Source: Desulfotomaculum sp. (GTDB lineage Bacteria; Bacillota; Desulfotomaculia; Desulfotomaculales; Nap2-2B). From it: a DNA stretch of 61,814 nucleotides. The notes below the pieces were generated by a model. It did no database searches and had not been told where the DNA came from. It was given only the letters and a program-made list of their open reading frames with translations. Positions 15,696 through 23,644 of this stretch are shown one piece after another; position 1 is the first letter of the stretch; the number at the start of each line of letters is the position of its first letter. Both the position numbers and the translations under genes were made by a program. Location: the NCBI GenBank assembly GCA_003485325.1, contig DMZI01000055.1:12127-73940 (forward strand), written 5' to 3'.

Positions 15696-18278
15696 TCAGC
15701 ACGGCCGTTTTGTCTTTTTGAGTTCTTCCTGCCAGCGGGCGAGCGTGTTTAGAGCTTCCAGGGGAGTTAACTCCCAGATGTTTAAAGCAGCCAGATTATC
15801 TTCAATCCCGAATTCATCCTGTTCAGCCCGTGTTTCAAGGGCAGGGGCAGTTTCGAGATCGGAATTTTGACGATACAGCAAGATGTCCATAATTTCGCGG
15901 GCGCGGTTTAATATAGCATTCGGCAACCCGGCAAACCTTGCGACCTGTATGCCGTAGCTGCGGTCGGCCTTTCCGGGCGCAACTTGCCGAAGGAAGATAA
16001 TATTGTCTCCTTTTTCCTGAACAGTCATAGTAAAATTTTTTACACCAGGCAGTGTTTCCAGTTCGGTAAGCTCCTGATAGTGAGTGGAAAATAAAGTTTT
16101 GGCTTTTAGCTCTTGTGCAATAAATTCCACAAGAGCCCAGGCAATACTGATGCCGTCGTACGTGCTTGTGCCCCGCCCTATTTCATCCATTATAATAAAA
16201 CTTTTCTCAGTTGCAGAATTTACAATTTCCCTGCATTCATTCATTTCTACAAGGAATGTGCTCTGTCCGGCTGCAAGATCATCGCTCGCCCCTACCCTGG
16301 TGAAGATGCGGTCTACGAGTCCTATTTCAGCCAGCGAGGCAGGAACGAAGCTGCCCATCTGAGCCATCAGGACAATAAGCGCCGCCTGCCGCATATAGGT
16401 GCTTTTACCTGCCATATTAGGGCCGGTAAGTATTATAAAATGGTTTTCTTGATCAAGCAAAAGGTCATTGGGAATAAATTCACCGGTTCCAAGAATCTTT
16501 TCCAGCACAGGATGCCGGCTTTCTCTCAGGTATAGGCGCTTGCCTTCAAACATTAAAGGGCGGGTATAATTTCCCTTAACAGCCGCTTCAGCCAGGGAGT
16601 ACAGGCAGTCTGCAACAGCCACAGCCCGGGCTGTTTTTTGCAGATCCGGTATTGCTTCCCCAACCTTATTCCGTATTTCGGAAAAAATTTCATATTCAAG
16701 CTGAACCAGACGATCCTGCGCGCCGAGGATTTTCTCTTCCAGTTCTTTTAGTTCGGGTGTAATAAACCGCTCTCCGTTAGCCAGTGTCTGCTTTCTGATA
16801 TAATCTTCAGGTACCAGGTTCAGGTTTGACCTCGTTACCTCTATGTAATATCCGAAAACCTTATTAAAACCTACTTTTAAGGATTTTATGCCCGTACGTT
16901 CCCTTTCCCGCGACTCCAGGCCGATCAGCCATTCCTTACCGCCGGCGCTTATATTTCTTAACCGGTCAACCTCGGGATGATATCCTGCTTTGATAATTCC
17001 ACCATCCCTGACTGATGCAGGGGGATCCTCTGTTATGGCGCTGTCCAGCAGTTCCCATAGCTCTTTCGGAAAAACAACAGTATCTGATATCTCCAGCCAG
17101 AGTTCTGTACGGCTGCCGCTCAAAAGTTGTTTCAATGACGGCAGCACAGAAATTGAATTTTTTAAGGCCATCAGGTCACGCGCGTTTGCAGAACCATAAG
17201 CAACCCGGGCAGAAAGCCTTTCCAGGTCATAGATAGAGGAAAGAATCTGTTTAAGCTCATACCTGAATATTAAGTTGCCTGCAGTTTCTTCAACAGCTTC
17301 CTGCCGCTTGATTATTGAATTCAGGTTAAGAAGGGGCCTGTCTATCCAGGACCTTAACTGCCGTCCTCCCATTGCTGTGAGAGTGTGGTCAAGGACCCAG
17401 ACAAGGGTATGCCTGGTGGTTCTGTCGCGCAAAGAAGATTTTAGCTCAAGATTACGCCTGGTAACGTCATCAAGAATCAGATAATGACCCGCCGAGTAAA
17501 ACTCTATTTTATTAATTTGAAGAAGATCACATTTTACTGTCTCTTTTAAGTAATAGTATAACCCCCCTGCCGCATTGGCGGCTGAGTGGTATTTTCTGAC
17601 CACAGGCTCCTCAAAACTGTCATACGGCTTACTTGATAACAGTTCCTGAATTCCGGCCCCTCTAAAAGTGTCATATGGCAGTGTCGAAATAGCCGGTGAT
17701 ATTCTTTTTTTTATTCTTTCAACAATTTCTTTGGCCTGTATATTATCGGAAAGGATAACTTCCAGGGGCTGGAACCTTGCCAGTTCTTCGAGCAAAACAT
17801 TTACGGCGTTTTCTCCGTCAAACTGGGCAGCCATAAAATGACCTGTGCCGATATCAGCAATGGCGAGCCCATATGCGGCGCCTGTGTTGCTGACAGCGGC
17901 AATGAAATTGTTTTTCTTTTCTTCCAGCGCCTGTCCTTCAATAAAAGTTCCCGGGGTGATGATTCTGGTAACCTGCCGGCGAATTATACTTTTAGCTGAA
18001 CCAGGTTCCTCAATCTGTTCACAGATGGCAACCTTATATCCCTTTTGGATGAGACGCGCAATGTAGTTTTGGGAGGCGTGAAATGGAATACCGCACATGG
18101 GAATGCGCTTATCCTGACCGCCTTCGCGGCCGGTAAGAGTAATTTCAAGTTCCTTTGAGGCGAGAAGAGCGTCATCGAAAAACATTTCATAAAAATCACC
18201 CAGGCGAAAAAACAAAATTGCGTCCTGGTGCTGTTGTTTTATATCAAGGTATTGTTCGATCATTGGTGTATAACCCAC
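15696..18278 (-). CDS. mutS: DNA mismatch repair protein MutS
   Basis: Mismatch-binding ATPase of about 860 residues. Visible: N-terminal mismatch contact motif in RLGDFYEMFFDDA, Walker A GPNMAGKST, FVPAS, and DEIGRGTSTYDG. I chose GTG 18278 (MGYTPMIEQYL) because it matches the family start and follows GGGAGGAG at six-base spacing. The further GTG at 18299 abuts a promoter -10 box and would lie upstream of the transcript start. First gene of mutS-mutL-miaA-hfq. Confidence 0.96.
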   Translation of the reverse strand: MGYTPMIEQYLDIKQQHQDAILFFRLGDFYEMFFDDALLASKELEITLTGREGGQDKRIPMCGIPFHASQNYIARLIQKGYKVAICEQIEEPGSAKSIIRRQVTRIITPGTFIEGQALEEKKNNFIAAVSNTGAAYGLAIADIGTGHFMAAQFDGENAVNVLLEELARFQPLEVILSDNIQAKEIVERIKKRISPAISTLPYDTFRGAGIQELLSSKPYDSFEEPVVRKYHSAANAAGGLYYYLKETVKCDLLQINKIEFYSAGHYLILDDVTRRNLELKSSLRDRTTRHTLVWVLDHTLTAMGGRQLRSWIDRPLLNLNSIIKRQEAVEETAGNLIFRYELKQILSSIYDLERLSARVAYGSANARDLMALKNSISVLPSLKQLLSGSRTELWLEISDTVVFPKELWELLDSAITEDPPASVRDGGIIKAGYHPEVDRLRNISAGGKEWLIGLESRERERTGIKSLKVGFNKVFGYYIEVTRSNLNLVPEDYIRKQTLANGERFITPELKELEEKILGAQDRLVQLEYEIFSEIRNKVGEAIPDLQKTARAVAVADCLYSLAEAAVKGNYTRPLMFEGKRLYLRESRHPVLEKILGTGEFIPNDLLLDQENHFIILTGPNMAGKSTYMRQAALIVLMAQMGSFVPASLAEIGLVDRIFTRVGASDDLAAGQSTFLVEMNECREIVNSATEKSFIIMDEIGRGTSTYDGISIAWALVEFIAQELKAKTLFSTHYQELTELETLPGVKNFTMTVQEKGDNIIFLRQVAPGKADRSYGIQVARFAGLPNAILNRAREIMDILLYRQNSDLETAPALETRAEQDEFGIEDNLAALNIWELTPLEALNTLARWQEELKKTKRPC

Positions 18279-18299
18279 CGTTAACTCCTCCCGTGGCAC

Positions 18300-18327
18300 A
18301 TTATACCATAAATAGCAGCAGCGACAA
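18300..18327 (-). promoter_or_regulatory. sigma-A promoter of mutS
   Basis: On the minus strand: -35 TTGTCG (18327-18322), 16-base spacer, -10 TATAAT (18305-18300). The predicted transcript begins near 18293, only about 15 bases before the chosen mutS start, which supports the shorter MutS. Confidence 0.7.
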
Positions 18328-18411
18328 AGAAAAACACTGCCGCGGCATAATTTCAGGTCAAAGGTAGAATACTAGAATTTGAAGTTTTGAGTAAAAAGGA
18401 GGTGAGTGAGA

Positions 18412-18918
18412 ATGAAAGTGAAAATAAAAAGCTTAGCCTTCTGGGCAGCGGTAGCGTCAATTGTTCTGGTATTGGCTTCCGGATGTACAACGGCAAGGAA
18501 ACCGGCTCCAACCACACCTATTAAGAAAGACCCGGCTGTAACATCGCCTAGTACTGGCAGCGCGCTTCCGACAAAACCTGCAGAGATGCATAGCCTTGCT
18601 CTTAAGATTGCCAGGAACGTTGAGAAAGTTCCCGGCGTAAGAAAAGCATCCGTAGTTTTAACAGGCAGAACATGTATCCTGGGTCTGGATATAAAACCAG
18701 GAGTGGAAGGTTCAAGAACGGACAGAATTAAAAACGAAGCAGCCAAGAAGGCAAGAATGGTTGATAATCGGGTCACCATCGTAAGAGTGACAACTGACCT
18801 CGGTCTGGTGACACGTATTAAAAAGATTAGCGAAGGGATAAGCAAGGGAACTCCGCTGAGGAGCTTTACAGCAGAAACAGGGGAGATTTTAAGAAGAATA
18901 GCGCCTGCAGCAAAGTAA
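18412..18918 (+). CDS. sporulation lipoprotein, YhcN/YlaJ family
   Basis: A 168-residue predicted lipoprotein. The signal peptide ends in lipobox LASGC (Cys about residue 25). A Pro/Thr-rich linker follows, then a domain (ALKIARNVEKVPGVRKASVVL...) typical of the YhcN/YlaJ spore-coat or spore-membrane lipoproteins. Role in germination is suggested for the family but not defined. I chose ATG 18412 because AAGGAGG lies nine bases before it; GTG 18406 is too close. Monocistronic in appearance, just upstream of the riboswitch-controlled pilus locus. Confidence 0.85.
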   Translation: MKVKIKSLAFWAAVASIVLVLASGCTTARKPAPTTPIKKDPAVTSPSTGSALPTKPAEMHSLALKIARNVEKVPGVRKASVVLTGRTCILGLDIKPGVEGSRTDRIKNEAAKKARMVDNRVTIVRVTTDLGLVTRIKKISEGISKGTPLRSFTAETGEILRRIAPAAK

Positions 18919-19000
18919 GTGATAATATTAATAAAGTGGCCTAACCGAAATATTCAAAAGAGATATGAAAATTTAATCTGAAAAAATTATAAAATAAATG

Positions 19001-19029
19001 TTGAAAAATATTTTTTTACATGATAAGAT
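19001..19029 (+). promoter_or_regulatory. sigma-A promoter of the Tad pilus locus
   Basis: -35 TTGAAA (19001-19006), 17-base spacer, -10 TAAGAT (19024-19029). The predicted start near 19036 places the cyclic di-GMP riboswitch at the 5' end of the transcript. Confidence 0.65.
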
Positions 19030-19057
19030 ATGAAAAATAAATAGGCTTCTTGTTAAA

Positions 19058-19133
19058 TAAGGGCAAACCTGCCGAAAGGCAGGGACGCAAAGCCTCAGGC
19101 CTAAGGCAAAGCTAAGGTGGCTGGGTTGCCAAG
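19058..19133 (+). promoter_or_regulatory. cyclic di-GMP-I riboswitch aptamer (GEMM-I)
   Basis: RNA domain that binds the second messenger cyclic di-GMP. Visible consensus: GGGCAAACC at 19061-19069, hairpin CCTGCCGAAAGGCAGG with the GAAA tetraloop, GGGACGCAAAGCC at 19082-19094, the tetraloop-receptor-like CCTAAGG, and closing GGCTGGGTTGCC to 19130. Closing helix P1 is GGCAA 19062-19066 with TTGCC 19126-19130. Downstream GGCAACC (19188-19194) can instead pair with GGTTGCC 19124-19130, overlapping the terminator arm. It lies between a promoter and the flp pilin gene, so it should set pilus expression. Confidence 0.93.
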
Positions 19134-19190
19134 GAGTTATGTTTTAAGCTTCAACGGTACAAAACCGTAAATTTAAAACATTTATCAGGC

Positions 19191-19220
19191 AACCTGTCCA
19201 ATAAGACAGGTTTTTATTTT
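19191..19220 (+). terminator. riboswitch-controlled terminator
   Basis: AACCTGTC (19191-19198), loop CAATAA, GACAGGTT (19205-19212), then TTTATTTT. Its left arm overlaps GGCAACC, which can pair with the 3' side of the aptamer P1. Between them a stem ATGTTTTAA/TTAAAACAT (19139-19147 / 19173-19181) brings the two antiterminator halves together. Inference: ligand-bound aptamer leaves the terminator free to form (OFF switch). Confidence 0.85.
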
Positions 19221-19240
19221 AAAAAATTAAAAAAAGAAAT

Positions 19241-19362
19241 GCTTTCCGTTAAGGGGAAAGCACACAGCAAATAAAATAAAACAAGCAAAGATATAATAAC
19301 AGAAATAATGCAGTGTGTAAACCCCTTTTACAGAAATATTTATGGATATTTCAAGGGGTTTT
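19241..19362 (+). promoter_or_regulatory. two further hairpins in the flp leader
   Basis: The gene-free stretch after the riboswitch terminator holds a short perfect hairpin GCTTTCC/GGAAAGC (19241-19261). A longer one, AAACCCCTT/AAGGGGTTT (19319-19327 and 19353-19361), is followed by TTAGTTTTTATATTT. The second resembles a weak terminator but has a 25-base loop. Either a second attenuation step or an mRNA-stabilising 5' end for the abundant pilin message is possible. Confidence 0.5.
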
Positions 19363-19444
19363 AGTTTTTATATTTAAAGGGTTTGAGACAGGGCAGGCAA
19401 TTTTTACACAGAAGTCCATTAGTCAATTGAAAGGAGGTGAAAAG

Positions 19445-19624
19445 ATGCAGAAACTTCAGCAACTTGTTAAAAACGAAGAAGGCCAGACACTGGTTGAATA
19501 CGCCCTGATTATTGCGATTATCGGTGTGGCTCTGGCCGGCGCCCTGACGCTGTTAAAAGATAAAATATCCGATACGTTTACCGCCGCAGGAGCTCAGATG
19601 CCCGCGGGAACAACCACCCCTTAA
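19445..19624 (+). CDS. flp: Flp/Fap-type pilin
   Basis: A 59-residue major pilin subunit of a Tad (tight adherence) pilus. The prepilin cleavage site is after Gly in NEEGQTLVEYALIIAI, with Glu at +5 of the mature protein, followed by one hydrophobic helix. Start ATG 19445 has AAAGGAGG upstream. It is the first gene after the cyclic di-GMP riboswitch. The mature pilin should be processed by the peptidase encoded next. Confidence 0.93.
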   Translation: MQKLQQLVKNEEGQTLVEYALIIAIIGVALAGALTLLKDKISDTFTAAGAQMPAGTTTP

Positions 19625-19712
19625 AAAGAAAATATTATGACAGTCTGCATGCCTGATAGTGTTTTGACAATATCACCTGCCCTGTCCAAAATCTCAGCAT
19701 TAGAGGATTGCA

Positions 19713-20243
19713 ATGGAAACATGCCTTGATATCGTGGTCATAATCATTGTTGGCATAGCGTCTTTAATGGACTTAAAAACTCGCAGGATACCGAACTGGC
19801 TTACTTTTTCGGCGGCGGCATCCGGTCTTATAGCATGTTATCAGCTTCTGGGGTGGCCGGGATTGTATTTTGGCGCCAAAGGGCTGGTGATGGGAATATT
19901 GGTCTTTTTAATTCCCTTTTTATTCGGAGGCATGGGCGGCGGTGATGTAAAGCTCATGGGGGCTATAGGCGCTTTTAAAGGAGTCCATTTTATCTTGATT
20001 ACCGCAATTCTGGCGGCAGTATGGGGAGGGATCCTTGCCCTGGCTGCCCTTTTCTGGAAAAGGAAAAGAGCTGTGTTAAAAAGGTTCTTACTTGGTTTGA
20101 AGTTGTATTTTTTGACGTCCGGGCAGGCGGGCAAAGACCTTCTGCTGCCTGAAAACAACTCCGTGAACAGGCAAAATATCTATATTCCCTACGGGCTGGC
20201 CATCTTTTTAGGATTAATATCTTCTTATTTGATTGGGTGGTGA
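19713..20243 (+). CDS. tadV: prepilin peptidase (CpaA/TadV, A24 family)
   Basis: A 176-residue membrane aspartyl peptidase that cleaves the Flp prepilin leader. Two catalytic Asp residues are visible: in SLMDLKTRRIPNW and in GGGDVKLMGAIGAF. Several membrane helices. It lacks the N-terminal methylase domain of PilD, as usual for TadV. It follows flp, and its stop overlaps the region where the TadE-like gene starts. Confidence 0.92.
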   Translation: METCLDIVVIIIVGIASLMDLKTRRIPNWLTFSAAASGLIACYQLLGWPGLYFGAKGLVMGILVFLIPFLFGGMGGGDVKLMGAIGAFKGVHFILITAILAAVWGGILALAALFWKRKRAVLKRFLLGLKLYFLTSGQAGKDLLLPENNSVNRQNIYIPYGLAIFLGLISSYLIGW

Positions 20244-20251
20244 GGAATGAA

Positions 20252-20683
20252 GTGAATGCAAAACAGAAAGATTCCGGGCAGACGCTGGTAGAGTTTGCTC
20301 TGGTCCTCCCCCTGCTGCTGTTGCTGCTCTTTGGAATTGTCGAATTCGGCAGGATCTTTCACGCAAAACTTGTGGTAACCAGCGCAGCCCGTGAAGGGGC
20401 AAGAAAAGCTGTTGTCGGCGGCGATATCCAGGGAGCGGTAGAGAATGCGGTTGACAGCCTTAGCGTATCTGTTAGTAATGATATATCCGCAAAGGACACT
20501 GAAACAGCGCCCGCTGAAGGCGCCGTTGTCTGGTGGAAAGAAGAATCAGAGGGAAACCAGGTCGGCAAACCTGCGGAAATCTATGTCAAAGGACGGGTTG
20601 ATCTTTTTATCCCGCTGATCAGCAACTTTATCGGCACACCTGTTTTAGTATGCAGTAAAGCTGTGATGATGATTGAAAGATAA
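20252..20683 (+). CDS. tadE: TadE-like pseudopilin
   Basis: Minor pilin-like protein of about 143 residues. The N-terminus SGQTLVEFALVLPLLLLLLFGIVEFGR is the TadE signature: Gly then a hydrophobic helix with Glu at +5. GTG 20252 is preferred (GTGAGG six bases upstream, coupled to the tadV stop). GTG 20237, overlapping tadV, is the alternative. Confidence 0.88.
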   Translation: MNAKQKDSGQTLVEFALVLPLLLLLLFGIVEFGRIFHAKLVVTSAAREGARKAVVGGDIQGAVENAVDSLSVSVSNDISAKDTETAPAEGAVVWWKEESEGNQVGKPAEIYVKGRVDLFIPLISNFIGTPVLVCSKAVMMIER

Positions 20684-20711
20684 AAAGGTCAGCAGCGAAA
20701 GGACTATTTCT

Positions 20712-21671
20712 ATGAAATACAAGATTAAAAAATTACTGCGCTGTGAAAATGGGGTTTCCATAGTAATTGTTGCTCTTGCAATGTCGGTACTGTTTGGATT
20801 TACAGCTTTAGTGTTTGACGTAGGTTCGCTTTTGGAAAGTAAAAGGCGTCTTCAAACGGTTGCAGATGCGGCTGCGCTTGCCGGGGCCCAGAAATTTGCA
20901 GAAACTATACTTAATAACGGTACAACGATGGAAGCCGAAGCTTCCGCCCATAATTCGGCCATCGAATACATTACAAAAAACGGAATTCAGGAAGCATGTA
21001 CAACCATTTCTATTGATCAACAAAATAAAACAGTAACTGTGGATGTTTATGAAGAACAGGACCTGGCTTTTGCTCCAATGATCGGTTTTTCTAAAGGACG
21101 GAAAGAAGCCCACTCGAAAGCTGTAACCGGTCCTATCGATTCTTGTGAGGGCATGCTGCCTGTCTTTGTAACCGGAGGCGAGAAATCGGGTGTTGTATCA
21201 CTCAGGCAGGGACTGCCCCCTCCGGATAACCCGGGCAATTTTTACGCGCTTGCCCTTGGAGGGACAGGAAATCAGAATTATGAAGAAAAGCTCAAATTCG
21301 GCTATGACGGACTGATCTGTTTAGGACAGGAATTGACCACGGAGACAGGCAATAAACCGCAGGGAACAGTAAACGGATTACAGTATAGAATTGACAAATG
21401 CACTGAACTTCACGGCGGTTCCTGCAACGCCTTATCTTATACACCCGGATGCGCGAGGATAGTCACCATCCCGGTTTGCGCTGGCAGCCCCAGCGGGAGA
21501 GATAAAGTTACAGTAACAGGATTTGTCTCACTTTTTATTGAGAGCGTTACAATGCATGGCGGTGAAGCTGTCGTTAATGTTACTTTTATAAACTGCATAA
21601 CAGCAGGGCATGTCGGCGGACCTGACCAGACCGCTGATTATAAGACCTGGGGAGTCAATCTGATCGATTAG
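20712..21671 (+). CDS. TadG-like pilus assembly protein (Tad_N domain)
   Basis: About 319 residues. The N-terminal helix ENGVSIVIVALAMSVLFGFTALVFDVGSL, then KRRLQTVADAAALAGA, is the Tad/TadG N-terminal domain. The rest is an extracellular beta-rich region with six or more cysteines. Start at ATG 20712 has AAAGGA at good spacing; a TTG at 20673 overlapping tadE is less likely. It has no VWA domain, unlike full-length TadG, but a separate VWA protein is encoded downstream in the same locus. Confidence 0.85.
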   Translation: MKYKIKKLLRCENGVSIVIVALAMSVLFGFTALVFDVGSLLESKRRLQTVADAAALAGAQKFAETILNNGTTMEAEASAHNSAIEYITKNGIQEACTTISIDQQNKTVTVDVYEEQDLAFAPMIGFSKGRKEAHSKAVTGPIDSCEGMLPVFVTGGEKSGVVSLRQGLPPPDNPGNFYALALGGTGNQNYEEKLKFGYDGLICLGQELTTETGNKPQGTVNGLQYRIDKCTELHGGSCNALSYTPGCARIVTIPVCAGSPSGRDKVTVTGFVSLFIESVTMHGGEAVVNVTFINCITAGHVGGPDQTADYKTWGVNLID

Positions 21672-21698
21672 AATTAAGGGACTACCATAGGGGGAAAT

Positions 21699-22379
21699 AT
21701 GAAGCTGATTAACAGGTGGGTTTTTATTATTGCTCTGGTTCTGGCAATTCTGGCGGTTTTTGCAGCTTACAGAACTCTTCTCGGCGCGGGAGCGGCCCAA
21801 AAAATGATTCCCGTCCTTGTGGCGGCAAAGGATATACCGCCAAATACGGTTCTTACCAAAGATATGTTAACCATAAGGAATATGCCGGATAACTTTGCTC
21901 ATCCCCAGTCTTTGCACAGTATTTCTGAAGCGCAGGGTAAAACAACAAAGGTGCAGTTGCTGATGTACGAGCAGGTTTTAACAAGCAAAATTCTTACAAG
22001 AGCACAACCGGGAAACCGTTTTTCTTATCACATACCGGACAAACAAAGAGCCGTTACTGTTGCAGTTACTGAAGTTACAGGTGTCGCAGGTTTTCCGGTT
22101 GTTGGAGACAGAGTGGATGTTTTGTTAACCAGGGATTCCGGTGGTGTAAAATATACAAAAACAATCTTACAGAACAAAGAAATTCTGGCTGCCGGCGGAA
22201 GTTCCTTTCCTCAGGAAGAAGGGAAACAGGTAATTGTTCCGACCATCACTTTGAGTTTGACACCCGCAGAAGCGCAGGAAATTACATTAGGCGAGATGAC
22301 CGGCAAAATCAGTTTAACGCTGCGGCCGCCGGTTGACCGGGATGTTATGCCTTTATCCTCAAGTTCTTATACAAAATAA
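21699..22379 (+). CDS. cpaB: Flp pilus assembly protein CpaB/RcpC
   Basis: A 226-residue protein with an N-terminal membrane helix (about 8-25) followed by an SAF domain (VLVAAKDIPPNTVLTKDML) and an RcpC-type domain (RAVTVAVTEVTGVAGFPVVGDRVDVLLTR). In Gram-negative Tad systems this protein sits at the outer-membrane secretin. Firmicutes have no secretin, so here it probably works in the cell envelope. No secretin gene is present in the window. Confidence 0.9.
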   Translation: MKLINRWVFIIALVLAILAVFAAYRTLLGAGAAQKMIPVLVAAKDIPPNTVLTKDMLTIRNMPDNFAHPQSLHSISEAQGKTTKVQLLMYEQVLTSKILTRAQPGNRFSYHIPDKQRAVTVAVTEVTGVAGFPVVGDRVDVLLTRDSGGVKYTKTILQNKEILAAGGSSFPQEEGKQVIVPTITLSLTPAEAQEITLGEMTGKISLTLRPPVDRDVMPLSSSSYTK

Positions 22380-22396
22380 ACAAGGGGTTGCTTTAA

Positions 22397-23644
22397 GTGT
22401 CATTTTGTATACGTGTATTTCTTATTAATGAAGATCAGGACCAGGCTAATTCGCTTATTGAAATGCTGTCCAATATTGAGGATATAGAGATTGTAGGCGA
22501 AGCTTCCAACAGGGAAACTGCTCTCGGAATACTTGGCGAACTTCTTCCCAATGTAGTACTGGTTGACGAAGATATTCCTGAAGGCCCCTTCGGTTTGGCG
22601 GAGGAAATTTCACAGAGATTTATTAATATGGCCGTTATTATTTTGGGCCTTAATTCGGGCGAAGATTGTTACAGAAAACTGCTTCAGGTAGGCGCACGGG
22701 ATTTAATAGCCAAACCAATTGAGCCTGCCGCCCTGGTGGAAAGCATTTACGGGGCTTACGACTATGAAAAGAAAAGAAAAATAAACATACCTGCAAAAAT
22801 TAATGATGAAACGGTTGCCAAAAAACCCAAAGTGATAACAGTATTCAGTAATAAAGGCGGTGTCGGCGTAACTACCATTGCGGTCAACCTGGCGGTAATA
22901 CTGGCAAAAAAATATCAGTACAGGACGATTCTTTGGGATCTCGATTTATACCATGGAATAGTTGTTGTAGCAACTAATATAGTCCAGAGACAACACCTTA
23001 CAGACTTGTTAAATGAAATGCAATACCTTGACCAGGATTTGCTGGAAAGTTATCTGGAGAGGCACGAATCCGGCCTGATGATCCTTCCGGCGCCCTTTAC
23101 ACCTGAATTTTCCGATTTTGTTTCTGCCGAGCATGTGAACAAAATTATTTCCGTAGCCAAGGAAAGCTGGGATTACCTCATAATCGACGCTTCTTCTCTA
23201 TTTAGCGAAACAATCGTTGCCGCCATGCGCCAGTCCGATAATATCCTGCTTGTCGGCAATTTGGACCTTGGAACTATAAAAAATCTTAAAGCATGCCTTA
23301 TGGTTATGGACAAGCTGAGCTTTTCCAGGGCACGGGTAAAGCTGATTTTAAACAGAGTGGGCAAGGAGTTCGGCATCTTTCCAAAGGATGTGGAAAGAAC
23401 TTTAAAAATACCTGTCTTTGCAACTATACCTGAGGATAGTAAGAGTGTAATCACCGGTTTGAACCAAGGTGTGCCTGCAGTAATAGGCCTGCCTGATTCA
23501 GACTTTGGCCAGAGTATTGATCTTTTGGCAAGAGCAATTTCTGAAACGAGGGATGGGCGTAAAAATACAAAAGTAAAAAGGGGCCTTCTGGGACGCCTGT
23601 TGAACAAGAATGACAATAACGGGGGTATAGCCAATGATCGGTGA
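22397..23644 (+). CDS. tadZ: TadZ/CpaE-type localisation ATPase
   Basis: A 415-residue fusion of an N-terminal atypical receiver domain (about 1-120, with VLVDED at the phospho-acceptor position) and a MinD/ParA-type ATPase. The deviant Walker A reads KGGVGVTT, with Val replacing the usual second Lys, as in many TadZ proteins, so ATP turnover may be altered. The family places the pilus machine at a cell pole. Start GTG 22397. The 3' end overlaps tadA by 11 bases, suggesting coupling. Confidence 0.9.
   Translation: MSFCIRVFLINEDQDQANSLIEMLSNIEDIEIVGEASNRETALGILGELLPNVVLVDEDIPEGPFGLAEEISQRFINMAVIILGLNSGEDCYRKLLQVGARDLIAKPIEPAALVESIYGAYDYEKKRKINIPAKINDETVAKKPKVITVFSNKGGVGVTTIAVNLAVILAKKYQYRTILWDLDLYHGIVVVATNIVQRQHLTDLLNEMQYLDQDLLESYLERHESGLMILPAPFTPEFSDFVSAEHVNKIISVAKESWDYLIIDASSLFSETIVAAMRQSDNILLVGNLDLGTIKNLKACLMVMDKLSFSRARVKLILNRVGKEFGIFPKDVERTLKIPVFATIPEDSKSVITGLNQGVPAVIGLPDSDFGQSIDLLARAISETRDGRKNTKVKRGLLGRLLNKNDNNGGIANDR

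Noticed and set aside
20266..20683. Two TadE-type genes in the short tadE region
   Set aside because: Only one hydrophobic pseudopilin helix is present; the other candidate starts are extensions of the same frame.
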